From Flavobacterium sedimenticola (GTDB lineage Bacteria; Bacteroidota; Bacteroidia; Flavobacteriales; Flavobacteriaceae), in assembly GCF_030053345.1 (NCBI RefSeq), contig NZ_JASGBP010000001.1, forward strand, positions 744,001 to 808,000: 64,000 nucleotides of DNA, given 5' to 3'. Both the position numbers and the translations under genes were made by a program. How positions within the stretch are numbered: the stretch's first letter is position 1; the number at the start of each line of letters is the position of its first letter. The notes under the pieces were generated by a model. That model saw nothing but the letters and a program-made list of their open reading frames with translations. It had not been told where the DNA came from and searched no databases. Below are positions 41,537-51,197 of this stretch, piece by piece.

Positions 41537-42180
41537 AGTCTTTCCGGGAAATCAGTAATAATGCCGTCTACTCCTAAGGATATAACAAAGGTAATATCTT
41601 CGGGCTCATTTACCGTCCACGGAAAAATTTTAAATCCTTTTTCTTTGATTTTTGCGGCATTTTCAGCCGTTAGTAAATGAAAGTAAGGATGAATGGAGTA
41701 GGCTTTGATGAATTTGGCATAAGCCAATGCCAAGTCCAAATCAGTTTCGGTTAACACGCCTATTTTAAGGGTTTCGTCGTGAAAACGGATTTCCTGCAAG
41801 GCATTCCAATCGAAACTGGAAATGAGGATTTTGCTTTTGTCGAAGGTGCTTTGGGTTATCAAATCCAAAACAGGTTGCGTAGCCGAAAAGGTTTTGAGTT
41901 CCACATTAATTTCACAACGGTTATTAACCAATGTAAATACATCTAGTAAAGTAGGAATGTCTACTTGTCGTAATTCTTTGGCACTGTAATCAGTTACCAA
42001 TCCGGTTTTCGAAGTGGTTCGGTCAATGGTTTCATCATGGATAACTATCGGAACTTTATCCAAACTGAGTCGGACATCCAACTCAATCATATCCACGCCC
42101 AATTCTATAGCCTTTTGGAAAGAGACCAACGAATTTTCGGGCGCATGGCCTTTCGCACCGCGATGACCTATTTTGAGCAT
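41533..42180 (-). CDS. Glycerophosphodiester phosphodiesterase
   Basis: The 215-residue enzyme hydrolyses glycerophosphodiesters to glycerol 3-phosphate and an alcohol. The GDPD motifs are HRGAKGHAPENSLVSF (catalytic His, metal site), MIELDVRLSLDKVPIVIHDE (Glu, Asp and second His) and a late PWTVNEPED. No signal peptide is seen, so it is cytoplasmic (UgpQ-like). It starts two bases after the amylase stop and overlaps the flavoprotein gene by four. Confidence 0.92.
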   Translation of the reverse strand: MLKIGHRGAKGHAPENSLVSFQKAIELGVDMIELDVRLSLDKVPIVIHDETIDRTTSKTGLVTDYSAKELRQVDIPTLLDVFTLVNNRCEINVELKTFSATQPVLDLITQSTFDKSKILISSFDWNALQEIRFHDETLKIGVLTETDLDLALAYAKFIKAYSIHPYFHLLTAENAAKIKEKGFKIFPWTVNEPEDITFVISLGVDGIITDFPERL

Positions 42181-42182
42181 GA

Positions 42183-43844
42183 TTATAGTTTCTCCAACAA
42201 AACTAAGGTAAAATTGGTTTCTAAAGTCACTTTTCCGTTTTCCACGGTAGCTTCCGTGTTCGAATACGTGTCTCTGACTTTAGAGCCATTGGCAAAAATG
42301 GTCCCCACAGCGATTTCTTTTTTCCCTTTGGGTAAATCCAAACCTACCACTATTTTGTCGCTGAAATTTCCGCTGGTATAACTTCGGCTGAATACATAGG
42401 GCGAAGCTGAAATCATTTGGTGAACGCCGGCGCCCACAGCGGGATGGTTTTTGCGGAACATACCCAATACTTGATAGTGCATTAACAATTGGTTTTTAAT
42501 GCGGTCGATTTGCAAATCATCCCAATTCATAAACGAACGCAACGTGGCATCGCCTTGTGCGCCTTCAATATCCAACGGACGTGCCGTTTCATCGCCGTAA
42601 TACACTTGTGAAATTCCCGGAGCCAGCAACAATTTGGTTCCGGCTTCAAAAACGCGTTCTCTTTTTTTGTCGAAGGGATACCCGTCATCGTGCGAAGTCG
42701 TGTAGTTCATGACGGTATGACCTTTTAGCTCGTTTTGTAAAATGTTGGCATACTTAGAGAACAATTCTTCGTAACCCATCTTGGCTTCATTTCTGAAATC
42801 GAAATTGATTAAACCGGAAAACCCATTGGCATAATAATCGACTTTTTTATCGCCAAAATCGTAAAGTCTTTTGGCTCCGATATTGTAACCGTAAACCTCA
42901 CCAACCGTAAAGAAACCGTTGTTGTCCAAGACTTTTTTCGGGTTGTTCTTTTTGTATTCGGCAAAAGCCAAGTCACATACTTTTTTAAAATCCGACCAAA
43001 CGTCTTCGGTAGTATGCTTGGCGGTATCTACCCGGTAACCGTCTATACCGTAATCGGTAATATAATCCGAAAGCCATTTCATGATGTAATATTTCGGTGC
43101 TCTCGGATAGCCGGTTTTTTTGAAGAAAGCATCCAGTTCGGCTACTTCTTGGTCGTAGCGACCTTCTTTTTTCCATTTTTCTGCCAGCATTGGCGGTAAA
43201 GCCACATTAGCATTGCTTTCGGTTTTTACATCGGGCAAGTTTTCCACCAAGGTGCAATTGATGTAGGTATCATACGATTGATACGTACATTTAGGCGAAG
43301 TCCGAACCCAATCGCTCGGATAAACGGGGTCGAGTTCCGTAACCGGTCCGGTGTGATTGATAACCGCGTCTAATAAAATTCGGATGCCTTTGGCGTGTGC
43401 TTTTTCGATTAACTCTTTCAGATCTTCTTTGGTGCCGTAACTCGGGTCGACAGCGGTCCAATCTTTAGTCCAATACCCGTGAAAACCATAGGTGTTTCCG
43501 GTGCCTTCATCTACCGAACCGTGAATTTGTTCTACCACCGGTGTCATCCAAATGGCATTGATGCCTAAATTGGTGAAATAGCCTTCGTCGAGTTTTTGAA
43601 TCACCCCGCGGATATCGCCGCCTTCAAAACCACGAAGTTTTCCGGTAGGTTTGTTACGGTTGATGATGTTATCGTTGTTGGGATTTCCGTTTTGAAATCT
43701 GTCAATTAAAAGAAAATAGACATTGGCACTTTCCCAAACAAATGGCGTTTGAGTGGTCGGAGCTTCTTTTTTTACTGTTTCTTTGGTACAATTACAACCC
43801 AACAATAGGAGCGAAGCCGATAGGGTAAGGAGGATATTTTTCAT
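42183..43844 (-). CDS. GH13 alpha-amylase family lipoprotein
   Basis: The enzyme of about 553 residues has a lipoprotein signal (LLLLGC). GH13 regions are present: DAVINH, DGYRVDTAKH with the nucleophile Asp273, GEVYGY with the acid/base Glu, and TSHDD as the third acidic site. It should cleave alpha-1,4 links of maltodextrins. The residues after Cys are Lys-rich rather than acidic, so it may face the periplasm rather than the surface. ATG 43844 starts the lipoprotein signal four bases after the GH31 stop; a TTG at 43859 would overlap that gene. Confidence 0.9.
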   Translation of the reverse strand: MKNILLTLSASLLLLGCNCTKETVKKEAPTTQTPFVWESANVYFLLIDRFQNGNPNNDNIINRNKPTGKLRGFEGGDIRGVIQKLDEGYFTNLGINAIWMTPVVEQIHGSVDEGTGNTYGFHGYWTKDWTAVDPSYGTKEDLKELIEKAHAKGIRILLDAVINHTGPVTELDPVYPSDWVRTSPKCTYQSYDTYINCTLVENLPDVKTESNANVALPPMLAEKWKKEGRYDQEVAELDAFFKKTGYPRAPKYYIMKWLSDYITDYGIDGYRVDTAKHTTEDVWSDFKKVCDLAFAEYKKNNPKKVLDNNGFFTVGEVYGYNIGAKRLYDFGDKKVDYYANGFSGLINFDFRNEAKMGYEELFSKYANILQNELKGHTVMNYTTSHDDGYPFDKKRERVFEAGTKLLLAPGISQVYYGDETARPLDIEGAQGDATLRSFMNWDDLQIDRIKNQLLMHYQVLGMFRKNHPAVGAGVHQMISASPYVFSRSYTSGNFSDKIVVGLDLPKGKKEIAVGTIFANGSKVRDTYSNTEATVENGKVTLETNFTLVLLEKL

Positions 43845-43848
43845 AGGT

Positions 43849-46212
43849 TTAGTATTCAATTTTAATTTCGGGCGCTGCGCCTTTTTTCCAGGTTACCGAA
43901 AGGGATAAAGTTTCGTCGGTGGTTTTGAAGCTTGCTTCTTGTCCGTTAACAAAAACACGTTTGGCCTTGATGTTGTGCACGAGTACCGTCACATTTTTGT
44001 CAGTCGCACTGTAGTTTTTACCAACGGTTGAAGTGAATTTCAGCATCAATTCTTTGCCATTGTTATTGCTGTTGAAATACAATAGTTCGTACTGCCCTTT
44101 TTCAAAAGCTTGCGGTGTTTCGCCGTTGTCGTGGTATACTTTTCCGGTCGACGTTTTTACGGTGGCATCAAAATAAAAATGCAAGTTGAACTTGTTAAGG
44201 GAATATTTTGTAGTGTTCTGAATCGTCTCAATCATCGGCACAAAACTACCGCCTCGCACGAAAGTCGGAATCGAAGTTTCGGCTACCGTTATAGTTTCGG
44301 TCGAACCGGCGGCGTATTTTTTACCCGAATAAAAATCGAACCAATTGCTGCTTTTCGGAAAATAGACTTGGGTTGTCGTGACACCGGCTTTGGTAATCGG
44401 TTTGATTAAAAAGGCATCACCCCAAAGGTAACTTTCCTTTTCGTTGAGCAATTTTTCATTGTTTGGTTCTTCAAAGAATAACGGTCGCATGAACGGTGTT
44501 CCTTTTTGGTTGTTGTCGAAAGCCAACGTGTAATTGTACGGCAATAGTTGGTAACGTAGTTCCACTGCTTTTTTGGCTTTAGCCAAAGTAACGATGTCTT
44601 TTCGTGCAATTTCTGAAGCGACTTCCTCTTGTGCATGCGGACGGAAAATCGGGTTGAAAACACCGTATTGCAACCAGCGCAAATACAACTCGTTATCGTT
44701 GTAATCGCCGGCAAATCCGCCCAAATCAGAATGCATGTACGCCAAGCCTTGCATTCCCATTTGCAGAGAAATTTCCATTTGCGATTGTAGGCCGCCCCAA
44801 CTGCGAGAAACATCGCCGCTCCACGGAATCATCCCAAATCGCTGTGAACCCGAATAGCCGGCGCGCATCAGAATAAAAGGACGTTGGTTAGGGAAATCTT
44901 TTTGGTACCCTTCGGCGATTAATTGCGCCCAATGATGTCCGTAAATATTGTGTACTTCGTCGGCCTTGCCGGCTGCGGTAATGACTTTAGACGGAAATAC
45001 TTCGGGTTCGCCCAAATCGCCCCACATACCACCAACGCCCTGATTGATGAGTCGTTGGTATACCTTCCAAAACCATTGCTTGCCCTCGGGTTTAAAAATG
45101 TCAACCACACCGGTATTGCCGAAATAAAAATCCCAAGTGGCCGGTTTGCCCTCTTTGTCCTGTACCAAGATATTTCGAGAGGCTGCTTCTTGCCATTTGG
45201 AGGAAGTGGTTAATATGAAAGGTTCCGTAATTACAATGGTTTTGATGCCTTTGGCATTCAAATCGGCCATCATTTTTTCGGGATTGGGGAAGTTATCGGT
45301 GTCCCAATCGAGGTTGCCCATAGTGCCTTTTATGGTTTTTCCGAACCAAAATAAATCCAAAATAACGGCATCGACCGGAATGTTTTCCTGTTCAAATTTG
45401 CGAATCGTTCCTTCTAAAGATTCCTGAGAGCGATAGCCAAAACGACTTGAGAAGTTGCCAAAGCTCCATCTCGGCGGTAAGGGTTGTTTTCCGGTTAAAT
45501 CGGTATAATTGGAGATCAAATCGTCCCAAGTATCGCCTACAATCACTTGGTAGGTCTTTCGTCCCGAAATGGTTTCGTATTCTAACGTATTGTTCTTTTT
45601 GCTGTCTAAATCCAAGTAGCCAATCGCGGCATTGTCGAAGTGTACGGCGTATAATTTGGAAGACAAAACCAGTGGGATACAAAAGTTCATCAATTCGGCT
45701 CGGGTTTCATAACCATAATGGGCTCTGTTGTATAAGGCCAAACGATTGCCCCGACGATTCATGCCCAAAGCACGGGCACCACCGCCGTATAACACTTCCG
45801 AATTGTCGAGGTTGAATTGCAGCACTTCGGTGCTGTCTTTTTTGAGGTAACCGTTTTTTTCCGAGAGCAACACTTTACCTTGGTTGGAATAAGTGATTTT
45901 AAAAGGCGATTTATTAATCACAACCATGAGGTCCGGCGTGGCCAATGAAACGGAACCTGCTGTTTTCGATACCGTAGCCTTGACTTTCTCGGGAGTTTTG
46001 ATAACGGCATGCGAATTAGGATTGAATACTTCTCCGTTGGGCACAAATGAAGTTTCTATGATTTTATTCGAGTACGGTTTGATGCGATAGGTGCCGTCTG
46101 AGGTTTTTACTTCCAACAAGTTGTTTTTCCAACTGTGGGACACATAGTTTCGGTTCGCATTTTGGGCGAAGGTAACAGCGGATAGAAATAGTAATAAAAA
46201 TAGTTTTTTCAT
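43849..46212 (-). CDS. GH31 alpha-glucosidase
   Basis: The 787-residue enzyme has a signal peptide (SAVTFAQ), an N-terminal beta-sandwich, the GH31 barrel with nucleophile Asp399 in MWGDLGEPE and the likely acid/base Asp in WSGDVSRSW, and a C-terminal DUF5110-like beta domain. It is expected to release glucose from maltose and maltodextrins in the periplasm, like SusB in function though of a different family. It lies six bases after the SusA-like gene and four before the lipoprotein amylase. Confidence 0.92.
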   Translation of the reverse strand: MKKLFLLLFLSAVTFAQNANRNYVSHSWKNNLLEVKTSDGTYRIKPYSNKIIETSFVPNGEVFNPNSHAVIKTPEKVKATVSKTAGSVSLATPDLMVVINKSPFKITYSNQGKVLLSEKNGYLKKDSTEVLQFNLDNSEVLYGGGARALGMNRRGNRLALYNRAHYGYETRAELMNFCIPLVLSSKLYAVHFDNAAIGYLDLDSKKNNTLEYETISGRKTYQVIVGDTWDDLISNYTDLTGKQPLPPRWSFGNFSSRFGYRSQESLEGTIRKFEQENIPVDAVILDLFWFGKTIKGTMGNLDWDTDNFPNPEKMMADLNAKGIKTIVITEPFILTTSSKWQEAASRNILVQDKEGKPATWDFYFGNTGVVDIFKPEGKQWFWKVYQRLINQGVGGMWGDLGEPEVFPSKVITAAGKADEVHNIYGHHWAQLIAEGYQKDFPNQRPFILMRAGYSGSQRFGMIPWSGDVSRSWGGLQSQMEISLQMGMQGLAYMHSDLGGFAGDYNDNELYLRWLQYGVFNPIFRPHAQEEVASEIARKDIVTLAKAKKAVELRYQLLPYNYTLAFDNNQKGTPFMRPLFFEEPNNEKLLNEKESYLWGDAFLIKPITKAGVTTTQVYFPKSSNWFDFYSGKKYAAGSTETITVAETSIPTFVRGGSFVPMIETIQNTTKYSLNKFNLHFYFDATVKTSTGKVYHDNGETPQAFEKGQYELLYFNSNNNGKELMLKFTSTVGKNYSATDKNVTVLVHNIKAKRVFVNGQEASFKTTDETLSLSVTWKKGAAPEIKIEY

Positions 46213-46218
46213 GCGGGA

Positions 46219-48066
46219 TTATCGGACAGGTCTTTGGGTTAACTCTAAAATTAAAGCCGATTTCGGTTCCAGTGTCAAATCATTGGTCAAATCAAATCGC
46301 TGACCGCTCAGGACGTCATTACCTATGGACAACTTTTTAATGTTTTCTTTGAATCGTGCGGTTTTTAGTGTTTGTTTTTCGTCGCTATTGTTTAGGATGA
46401 CCATTACGCTTTCTTTTTCGTTGTAACGGAAATGCACGTATACATTGTTCTCGGGAACGTATTGGGTTGTTTTTCCGGTATGGATGACTTCTTTTGATTT
46501 TCTCCAGTTGAATAATTTGGCTGTGAAATCGTAGAATTCGTTCTGGAATTTGGTTCGCCCTTCTTTGGTAAAAGCATTGTTGGTGTCACCTTGCCAACCA
46601 CCGGGGAAATCCCTGCGAATGTCGCCATCACCGACACCTTTATCTCCGGCCATACCGATTTCGGAACCGTAATAAATTTGCGGAATGCCGCGAATGGTAG
46701 CTATTAAAGTCATGGCCATTTGGTATTTTTTGAAGTCGCTGCCATAGGCTTGGTTAAAGCGATTGGTGTCGTGATTTTCGGCGAAAACTAAAATATTATT
46801 GATGTTCGGATACAGAAAATCGTTGGCGAAATTTTCATAAAGTTTGATGATTCCGCTATCCCAGGAAGCTTTGTCTTCGTTGAAAACACCACCGTTAATG
46901 GCATCGTGCAATGTAAAATCCATGACGCTCGGCAAGTAGGAGTTGTAACTCTGAATGGCGCCAATTTTACTGTCTTTTTGCCAATACGCCATTTGCGCTT
47001 GGTCGTGCATCCAAACTTCGCCTACAATGTTGAAATTCGGATATTCATCGGTAATGGCTTTGGTCCATTTGGCAATACCTTCTTTGTCGTTGTACGAATA
47101 GGTGTCAACGCGGAAGCCATCTAAATCGGCGTATTCAATCCACCAAATCGCATTTTGAATCAAATAGTTCAGTACCAAAGGATTGGATTGATTCAAATCG
47201 GGCATCGATTTTACAAACCAACCATCGGCACATTTTTGATAGTCGCTTTGAGAGGCATTCGAATCAAACTGTGTTGTCATTCTGAAATTGGATTGGGTGA
47301 ATTCGGGCCATTGATGCAACCAATCGCGTGTCGGCAAGTCGTTCATCATCCAGTGTTTGTAACCCCAGTGATTGGTCACATAATCCATAATGTTTTTCAT
47401 GCCGCGTCGATGCAATTCGGCACTCAGGCGCAGGTAATCTTCATTGGTGCCGAAACGCGCATCAATTTTATACACATCCGATTGGCCGTAGGTGTGATAC
47501 GAGCCGCGCTCATCGTTGTCTTCGCAAAGCGGCGTCGGCCAAACGGCAGTGGCACCAAGCGATTGAATGTAATCGAGGTTTTTGATCATCCCTTCGATAT
47601 CGCCGCCGTGACGGCCGTCTTTATTGCTGCGGTTGGCTTTTTCAAAAAGTTTGTCGTTGCTGTCGTTGTTGGGATTTCCATTGGCAAATCGATCCGACAT
47701 GATGAGATAAATCACATCCGAACTGTCGAAACTTTTGCGGAAGCGGGAGTTTTCTTTTCTTGATTTCAGCACATAGGATTGGGTGAACGATTTTTTGCCG
47801 TTTTTGAAAGTGAACACCAAGTCCTGGGCCGGAACATTTTTAGTATCGATGGTTACGAACAAATAATTCGGGTTTTCGGTTTTTTGAACACTTTTGATAC
47901 TAATTCCGTTAGAAACGGTGACTTCGTTTAGAGCAATGTTTTTGCCGTAAAACAGAATTTGTAAATCGGTATGGGTCATATCGTTCCACCAAAAAGGCGG
48001 TTCTACTCGGTCTATTTGAGCCAAAGCCGAGACGGAAATCAGGAGAAAGAAAAGAAGTTTTTTCAT
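46219..48066 (-). CDS. SusA-like GH13 neopullulanase/cyclomaltodextrinase
   Basis: The 615-residue enzyme has a signal peptide (VSALAQ), an N-terminal cyclomaltodextrinase-type beta domain (PPFWWNDM, LQILFYGKNI) at about 20-115, the GH13 barrel with DYVTNHWG, DGFRVDT (nucleophile Asp321), GEVWM and ENHDTNR, and a C-terminal beta domain. The layout matches SusA-type periplasmic enzymes that trim imported maltodextrins. It is the first gene of a run of six with gaps of six bases or less, down to 39834. A terminator of the upstream gene lies 84 bases before it. Confidence 0.92.
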   Translation of the reverse strand: MKKLLFFLLISVSALAQIDRVEPPFWWNDMTHTDLQILFYGKNIALNEVTVSNGISIKSVQKTENPNYLFVTIDTKNVPAQDLVFTFKNGKKSFTQSYVLKSRKENSRFRKSFDSSDVIYLIMSDRFANGNPNNDSNDKLFEKANRSNKDGRHGGDIEGMIKNLDYIQSLGATAVWPTPLCEDNDERGSYHTYGQSDVYKIDARFGTNEDYLRLSAELHRRGMKNIMDYVTNHWGYKHWMMNDLPTRDWLHQWPEFTQSNFRMTTQFDSNASQSDYQKCADGWFVKSMPDLNQSNPLVLNYLIQNAIWWIEYADLDGFRVDTYSYNDKEGIAKWTKAITDEYPNFNIVGEVWMHDQAQMAYWQKDSKIGAIQSYNSYLPSVMDFTLHDAINGGVFNEDKASWDSGIIKLYENFANDFLYPNINNILVFAENHDTNRFNQAYGSDFKKYQMAMTLIATIRGIPQIYYGSEIGMAGDKGVGDGDIRRDFPGGWQGDTNNAFTKEGRTKFQNEFYDFTAKLFNWRKSKEVIHTGKTTQYVPENNVYVHFRYNEKESVMVILNNSDEKQTLKTARFKENIKKLSIGNDVLSGQRFDLTNDLTLEPKSALILELTQRPVR

Positions 48067-48149
48067 TGTATTAGGTTTTCATTTTGTTGTTTTTTTCTTT
48101 TCGACCATGGAGAGAAATCTCACAATGCCGGGTTGATCAAATAGAATCG

Positions 48150-48190
48150 CTAAATAAAAAACCCTCTCAGAGTAGTATCCGAAAGGGTTT
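48150..48190 (-). terminator. Terminator of the transporter-phosphorylase operon
   Basis: On the minus strand AAACCCT pairs with AGGGTTT across an 18-base loop and runs into a T-rich tail. It lies 12 bases after the GH65 stop and separates that operon from the SusA-led run. Confidence 0.65.
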
Positions 48191-48201
48191 GATAATTTTA
48201 A

Positions 48202-50508
48202 TTATACCGTCACCAAACTATTCGGCTCCACCAAAACCGCTTTGCCGTTGACAAAAACGGTAATCGGGGAATTGCCTTCTAACGTAAATTTGGTTTCATG
48301 TTGGTGAACCGAAACTTTTAGAATTTGGTTTCTGAAATTGATTTTAAACGAATAACCGTTCCATTCATTAGGGATTCTCGGTTCGAAATGTAAGGTATTA
48401 TTTTTAACCCGCATACCGCCGAAGCCCTCTACGATACTCATCCAAGTGCCGGCCATAGACGTTATGTGTAAGCCTTCTTCGACTTCTTTGTTGTAATCGT
48501 CTAAGTCCAAACGCGAGGTTCTTAAATAGAACGTATACGCTTGCTCCATTCGGCCCAAAACAGCGGCCTGAATCGAGTGTACGCAAGGCGATAGCGAACT
48601 TTCGTGAACGGTAAACGGCTCGTAAAAATCGAAGTGTTTTTCCAATTGTTCTTTGGTAAAATGATCTTCAAAGAAGTAGAAACCTTGCAGCGTGTCGGCT
48701 TGTTTGATATAAGGCGAACGCAGGATTCGGTCCCAAGACCATTTTTGGTTAATTGGGCGTTGCGATTTGTCTAAATCGTGTACTTTGACCAACTCTTTAT
48801 CTAAGAAACCGTCTTGTTGCAAGTATACGCCGTGTTCTTCCGAATACGGGAAATACATGTGGTCGGCCACTTTTTTCCAATGCAGCATTTCGGCATCGTC
48901 TAAATTGACTTTGCTCATGATTCTGGCGTAATCAGAAGCGTATTCTTGTTTTACTTTTTGGATTTGCTCGATGGCGTAATCGATACACCATTTGGCGATA
49001 TAATTAGTGTAGAAATTATTGTTGACGTTGTTTTCGTATTCATTCGGACCGGTCACACCCAAAATCACATATTGATTTCTGTAGGTAGAGAATGTCGCTC
49101 TTTGGTGCCAAAAACGAGCGATGCCAATCAACACTTCCAATCCTTTTTCGGGAATATAACTGTAATCACCGGTGAATCGGTAGTAGTTGAAAATAGCAAA
49201 AGCGATAGCGCCGTTTCGGTGAATTTCTTCGAAGGTGATTTCCCATTCGTTGTGGCATTCTTCCCCGTTCATGGTTACCATAGGGTAGAGAGCCGCACCG
49301 TTTTTGAAACCTAATTTGGCTGCATTTTCGATAGCTTTATCCAATTGATTGTAACGATACGCCAATAGATTTCGGGCGACTTGTTGGTCTTTGGTAGCCA
49401 TATAAAACGGAATACAATAGGCTTCGGTATCCCAATAGGTGGAACCGCCGTATTTTTCTCCGGTGAATCCTTTTGGTCCGATATTTAAGCGGGAATCTTT
49501 TCCTAAGTAGGTTTGATTCAATTGGAAAATGTTGAAACGAATCCCTTGCTGTGCTTTGACATCGCCTTCGATAGTAATGTCGCTCATCTCCCAAATTTTC
49601 GCCCAAGCGTCAATTTGGTTTTGTAACAAACTGTCATAACCCAAGGCCAGTCCTTTTTGAATCACTTTTTGGGCTGCCGGAATTAAGTCGGCCGAAGCAT
49701 GATTCATAGAAACGGTATAACCGCCCAGTTTTTGAAGTGCAATGGTTTGTCCTTTGGGAACCAATTGTTCGTAGGTAAAAATTACTTTATCAGAAGTGGT
49801 ATCGGTAAATACCGGTTCGGCATTTTGATTTTCGTTGTTGAGGTAAATGCTGTTGTGCATAAAAGTGGCGACTTCAAAATGGGTTTTGAACGTGCGCGCT
49901 ACCACAAAAGCTTCGTTGATATCGTGTTGCGTTTGTAACGGTTCCCAAAATTTCTCTTCCCAGTTGGCATCTTCGTTGTGTACACCGGCATCCAAATAGG
50001 GCTTGAATACGACAGTGGCATCTTGATTTTTCGGCGTGATTTCGTATTTGATGACACCCAACTCATCCATATCTAAAGATAAAAATCGTCTGACGTTGAC
50101 CTCTACTTCGATACCGTTGTGTAAAAGTGCGGTGAACGAGCGATGGTACCAACCTTCTTTCATATTCAGTTCCCGTTTGAAATCAGACACTTTACAAGAC
50201 GCTAAATCGAGTGTTTCGCCATTGATTTCGACTAAAACGCCAATCCAATTCGGGGCGTTTAACACTTTAGCGAAATATTCGGGATATCCGTTTTTCCACC
50301 AACCCACTTTGGTTTTGTCCGGATAATAAATACCGGCTATGTAGCTTCCTTGGAAGGTTTTCCCTGAATAGAATTCTTCAAAATTGGCACGTTGCCCCAT
50401 GGCACCGTTACCAATACTGAATAAACTTTCCGAGGATTTCACTCTGTCTAAATCAAATCCTTCTTCAATAATCGACCAGTTGTCTGGTTTGATATAATCT
50501 TGGTTCAT
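48202..50508 (-). CDS. GH65 maltose phosphorylase
   Basis: The 768-residue enzyme has the GH65 organisation: an N-terminal beta-sandwich, an alpha-barrel with YGGSTYWDTEAYCIPFYM and the catalytic region TGPNEYENNVNN, and a C-terminal beta domain. It has no signal peptide, so it is cytoplasmic. Pairing with beta-phosphoglucomutase directly upstream shows that it releases beta-glucose 1-phosphate from an alpha-disaccharide; the starch context points to maltose. Trehalose or kojibiose phosphorylase are the alternatives within the family. Confidence 0.88.
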   Translation of the reverse strand: MNQDYIKPDNWSIIEEGFDLDRVKSSESLFSIGNGAMGQRANFEEFYSGKTFQGSYIAGIYYPDKTKVGWWKNGYPEYFAKVLNAPNWIGVLVEINGETLDLASCKVSDFKRELNMKEGWYHRSFTALLHNGIEVEVNVRRFLSLDMDELGVIKYEITPKNQDATVVFKPYLDAGVHNEDANWEEKFWEPLQTQHDINEAFVVARTFKTHFEVATFMHNSIYLNNENQNAEPVFTDTTSDKVIFTYEQLVPKGQTIALQKLGGYTVSMNHASADLIPAAQKVIQKGLALGYDSLLQNQIDAWAKIWEMSDITIEGDVKAQQGIRFNIFQLNQTYLGKDSRLNIGPKGFTGEKYGGSTYWDTEAYCIPFYMATKDQQVARNLLAYRYNQLDKAIENAAKLGFKNGAALYPMVTMNGEECHNEWEITFEEIHRNGAIAFAIFNYYRFTGDYSYIPEKGLEVLIGIARFWHQRATFSTYRNQYVILGVTGPNEYENNVNNNFYTNYIAKWCIDYAIEQIQKVKQEYASDYARIMSKVNLDDAEMLHWKKVADHMYFPYSEEHGVYLQQDGFLDKELVKVHDLDKSQRPINQKWSWDRILRSPYIKQADTLQGFYFFEDHFTKEQLEKHFDFYEPFTVHESSLSPCVHSIQAAVLGRMEQAYTFYLRTSRLDLDDYNKEVEEGLHITSMAGTWMSIVEGFGGMRVKNNTLHFEPRIPNEWNGYSFKINFRNQILKVSVHQHETKFTLEGNSPITVFVNGKAVLVEPNSLVTV

Positions 50509-50543
50509 TGTAATTTTTTTATTGTCCTTTTGTCATTCAATTT

Positions 50544-51197
50544 TTAGTCGATGAAGGCTTCTATAAAAGCCAAATCCATAAACGTAAAATCTTTAAAATT
50601 ATATTTTGCTTCATGTAAAATCGTGGCATCTCCGATGCCTACGCTAATCATGTTGGCGATGTTGGCGGCTTGAATTCCGGCTACACTGTCTTCAAAAACG
50701 ATGGCGTTTTCGTTGGACACGTTCAGTAATTGCGCGGCTCTGAGAAACACTTCCGGATCCGGTTTGGCATTTGACACATCGTTTCCGTCAACAATAGCAT
50801 CAAAAAAATGCAAGATTCCGGTTTTTTCTAAAATGGGTCGTGCATTTTTACTGGCGGAACCCAAAGCGATGAGCTGTTTTTTTTCTTTTATAAATTCGAG
50901 TACATGCAATACTCCGGGCAATATTTCGCTTTCGTCCATATCGACCAAGTAGGATAAGTAATCTTCATTTTTTTGAATCAACCATTTATTCTTGTCTTCT
51001 TGAGAGGCTTCAATATTGCCCAAAGCCAGGATAATGTCAAGGGAACGAACGCGGCTGACTCCTTTTAATTCTTCGTTGTGTTCGGGGGTAAATTCGATGC
51101 CCAATTCCTGAGCTAATTTTTGCCACGCTAAAAAATGGTATTTAGCCGTGTCAACAATTACGCCGTCGAGATCGAATATAAATGCTTTTTTACTCAT
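50544..51197 (-). CDS. pgmB: Beta-phosphoglucomutase
   Basis: This 217-residue HAD-superfamily enzyme converts beta-glucose 1-phosphate to glucose 6-phosphate. The catalytic DLDGVIVDT holds the nucleophile Asp9 and the acid/base Asp11; GVSR, GSASKN (motif II) and FEDSVAGIQAA (motif IV) follow. Its ATG overlaps the transporter stop codon by one base, and the GH65 gene follows 35 bases later, making a classic phosphorolysis module. Confidence 0.94.
   Translation of the reverse strand: MSKKAFIFDLDGVIVDTAKYHFLAWQKLAQELGIEFTPEHNEELKGVSRVRSLDIILALGNIEASQEDKNKWLIQKNEDYLSYLVDMDESEILPGVLHVLEFIKEKKQLIALGSASKNARPILEKTGILHFFDAIVDGNDVSNAKPDPEVFLRAAQLLNVSNENAIVFEDSVAGIQAANIANMISVGIGDATILHEAKYNFKDFTFMDLAFIEAFID

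Noticed and set aside
47155..47763. A 202-codon plus-strand frame opposite the SusA-like gene
   Set aside because: It covers the GH13 catalytic region of the true gene in antisense; the translation is not protein-like in any family sense.
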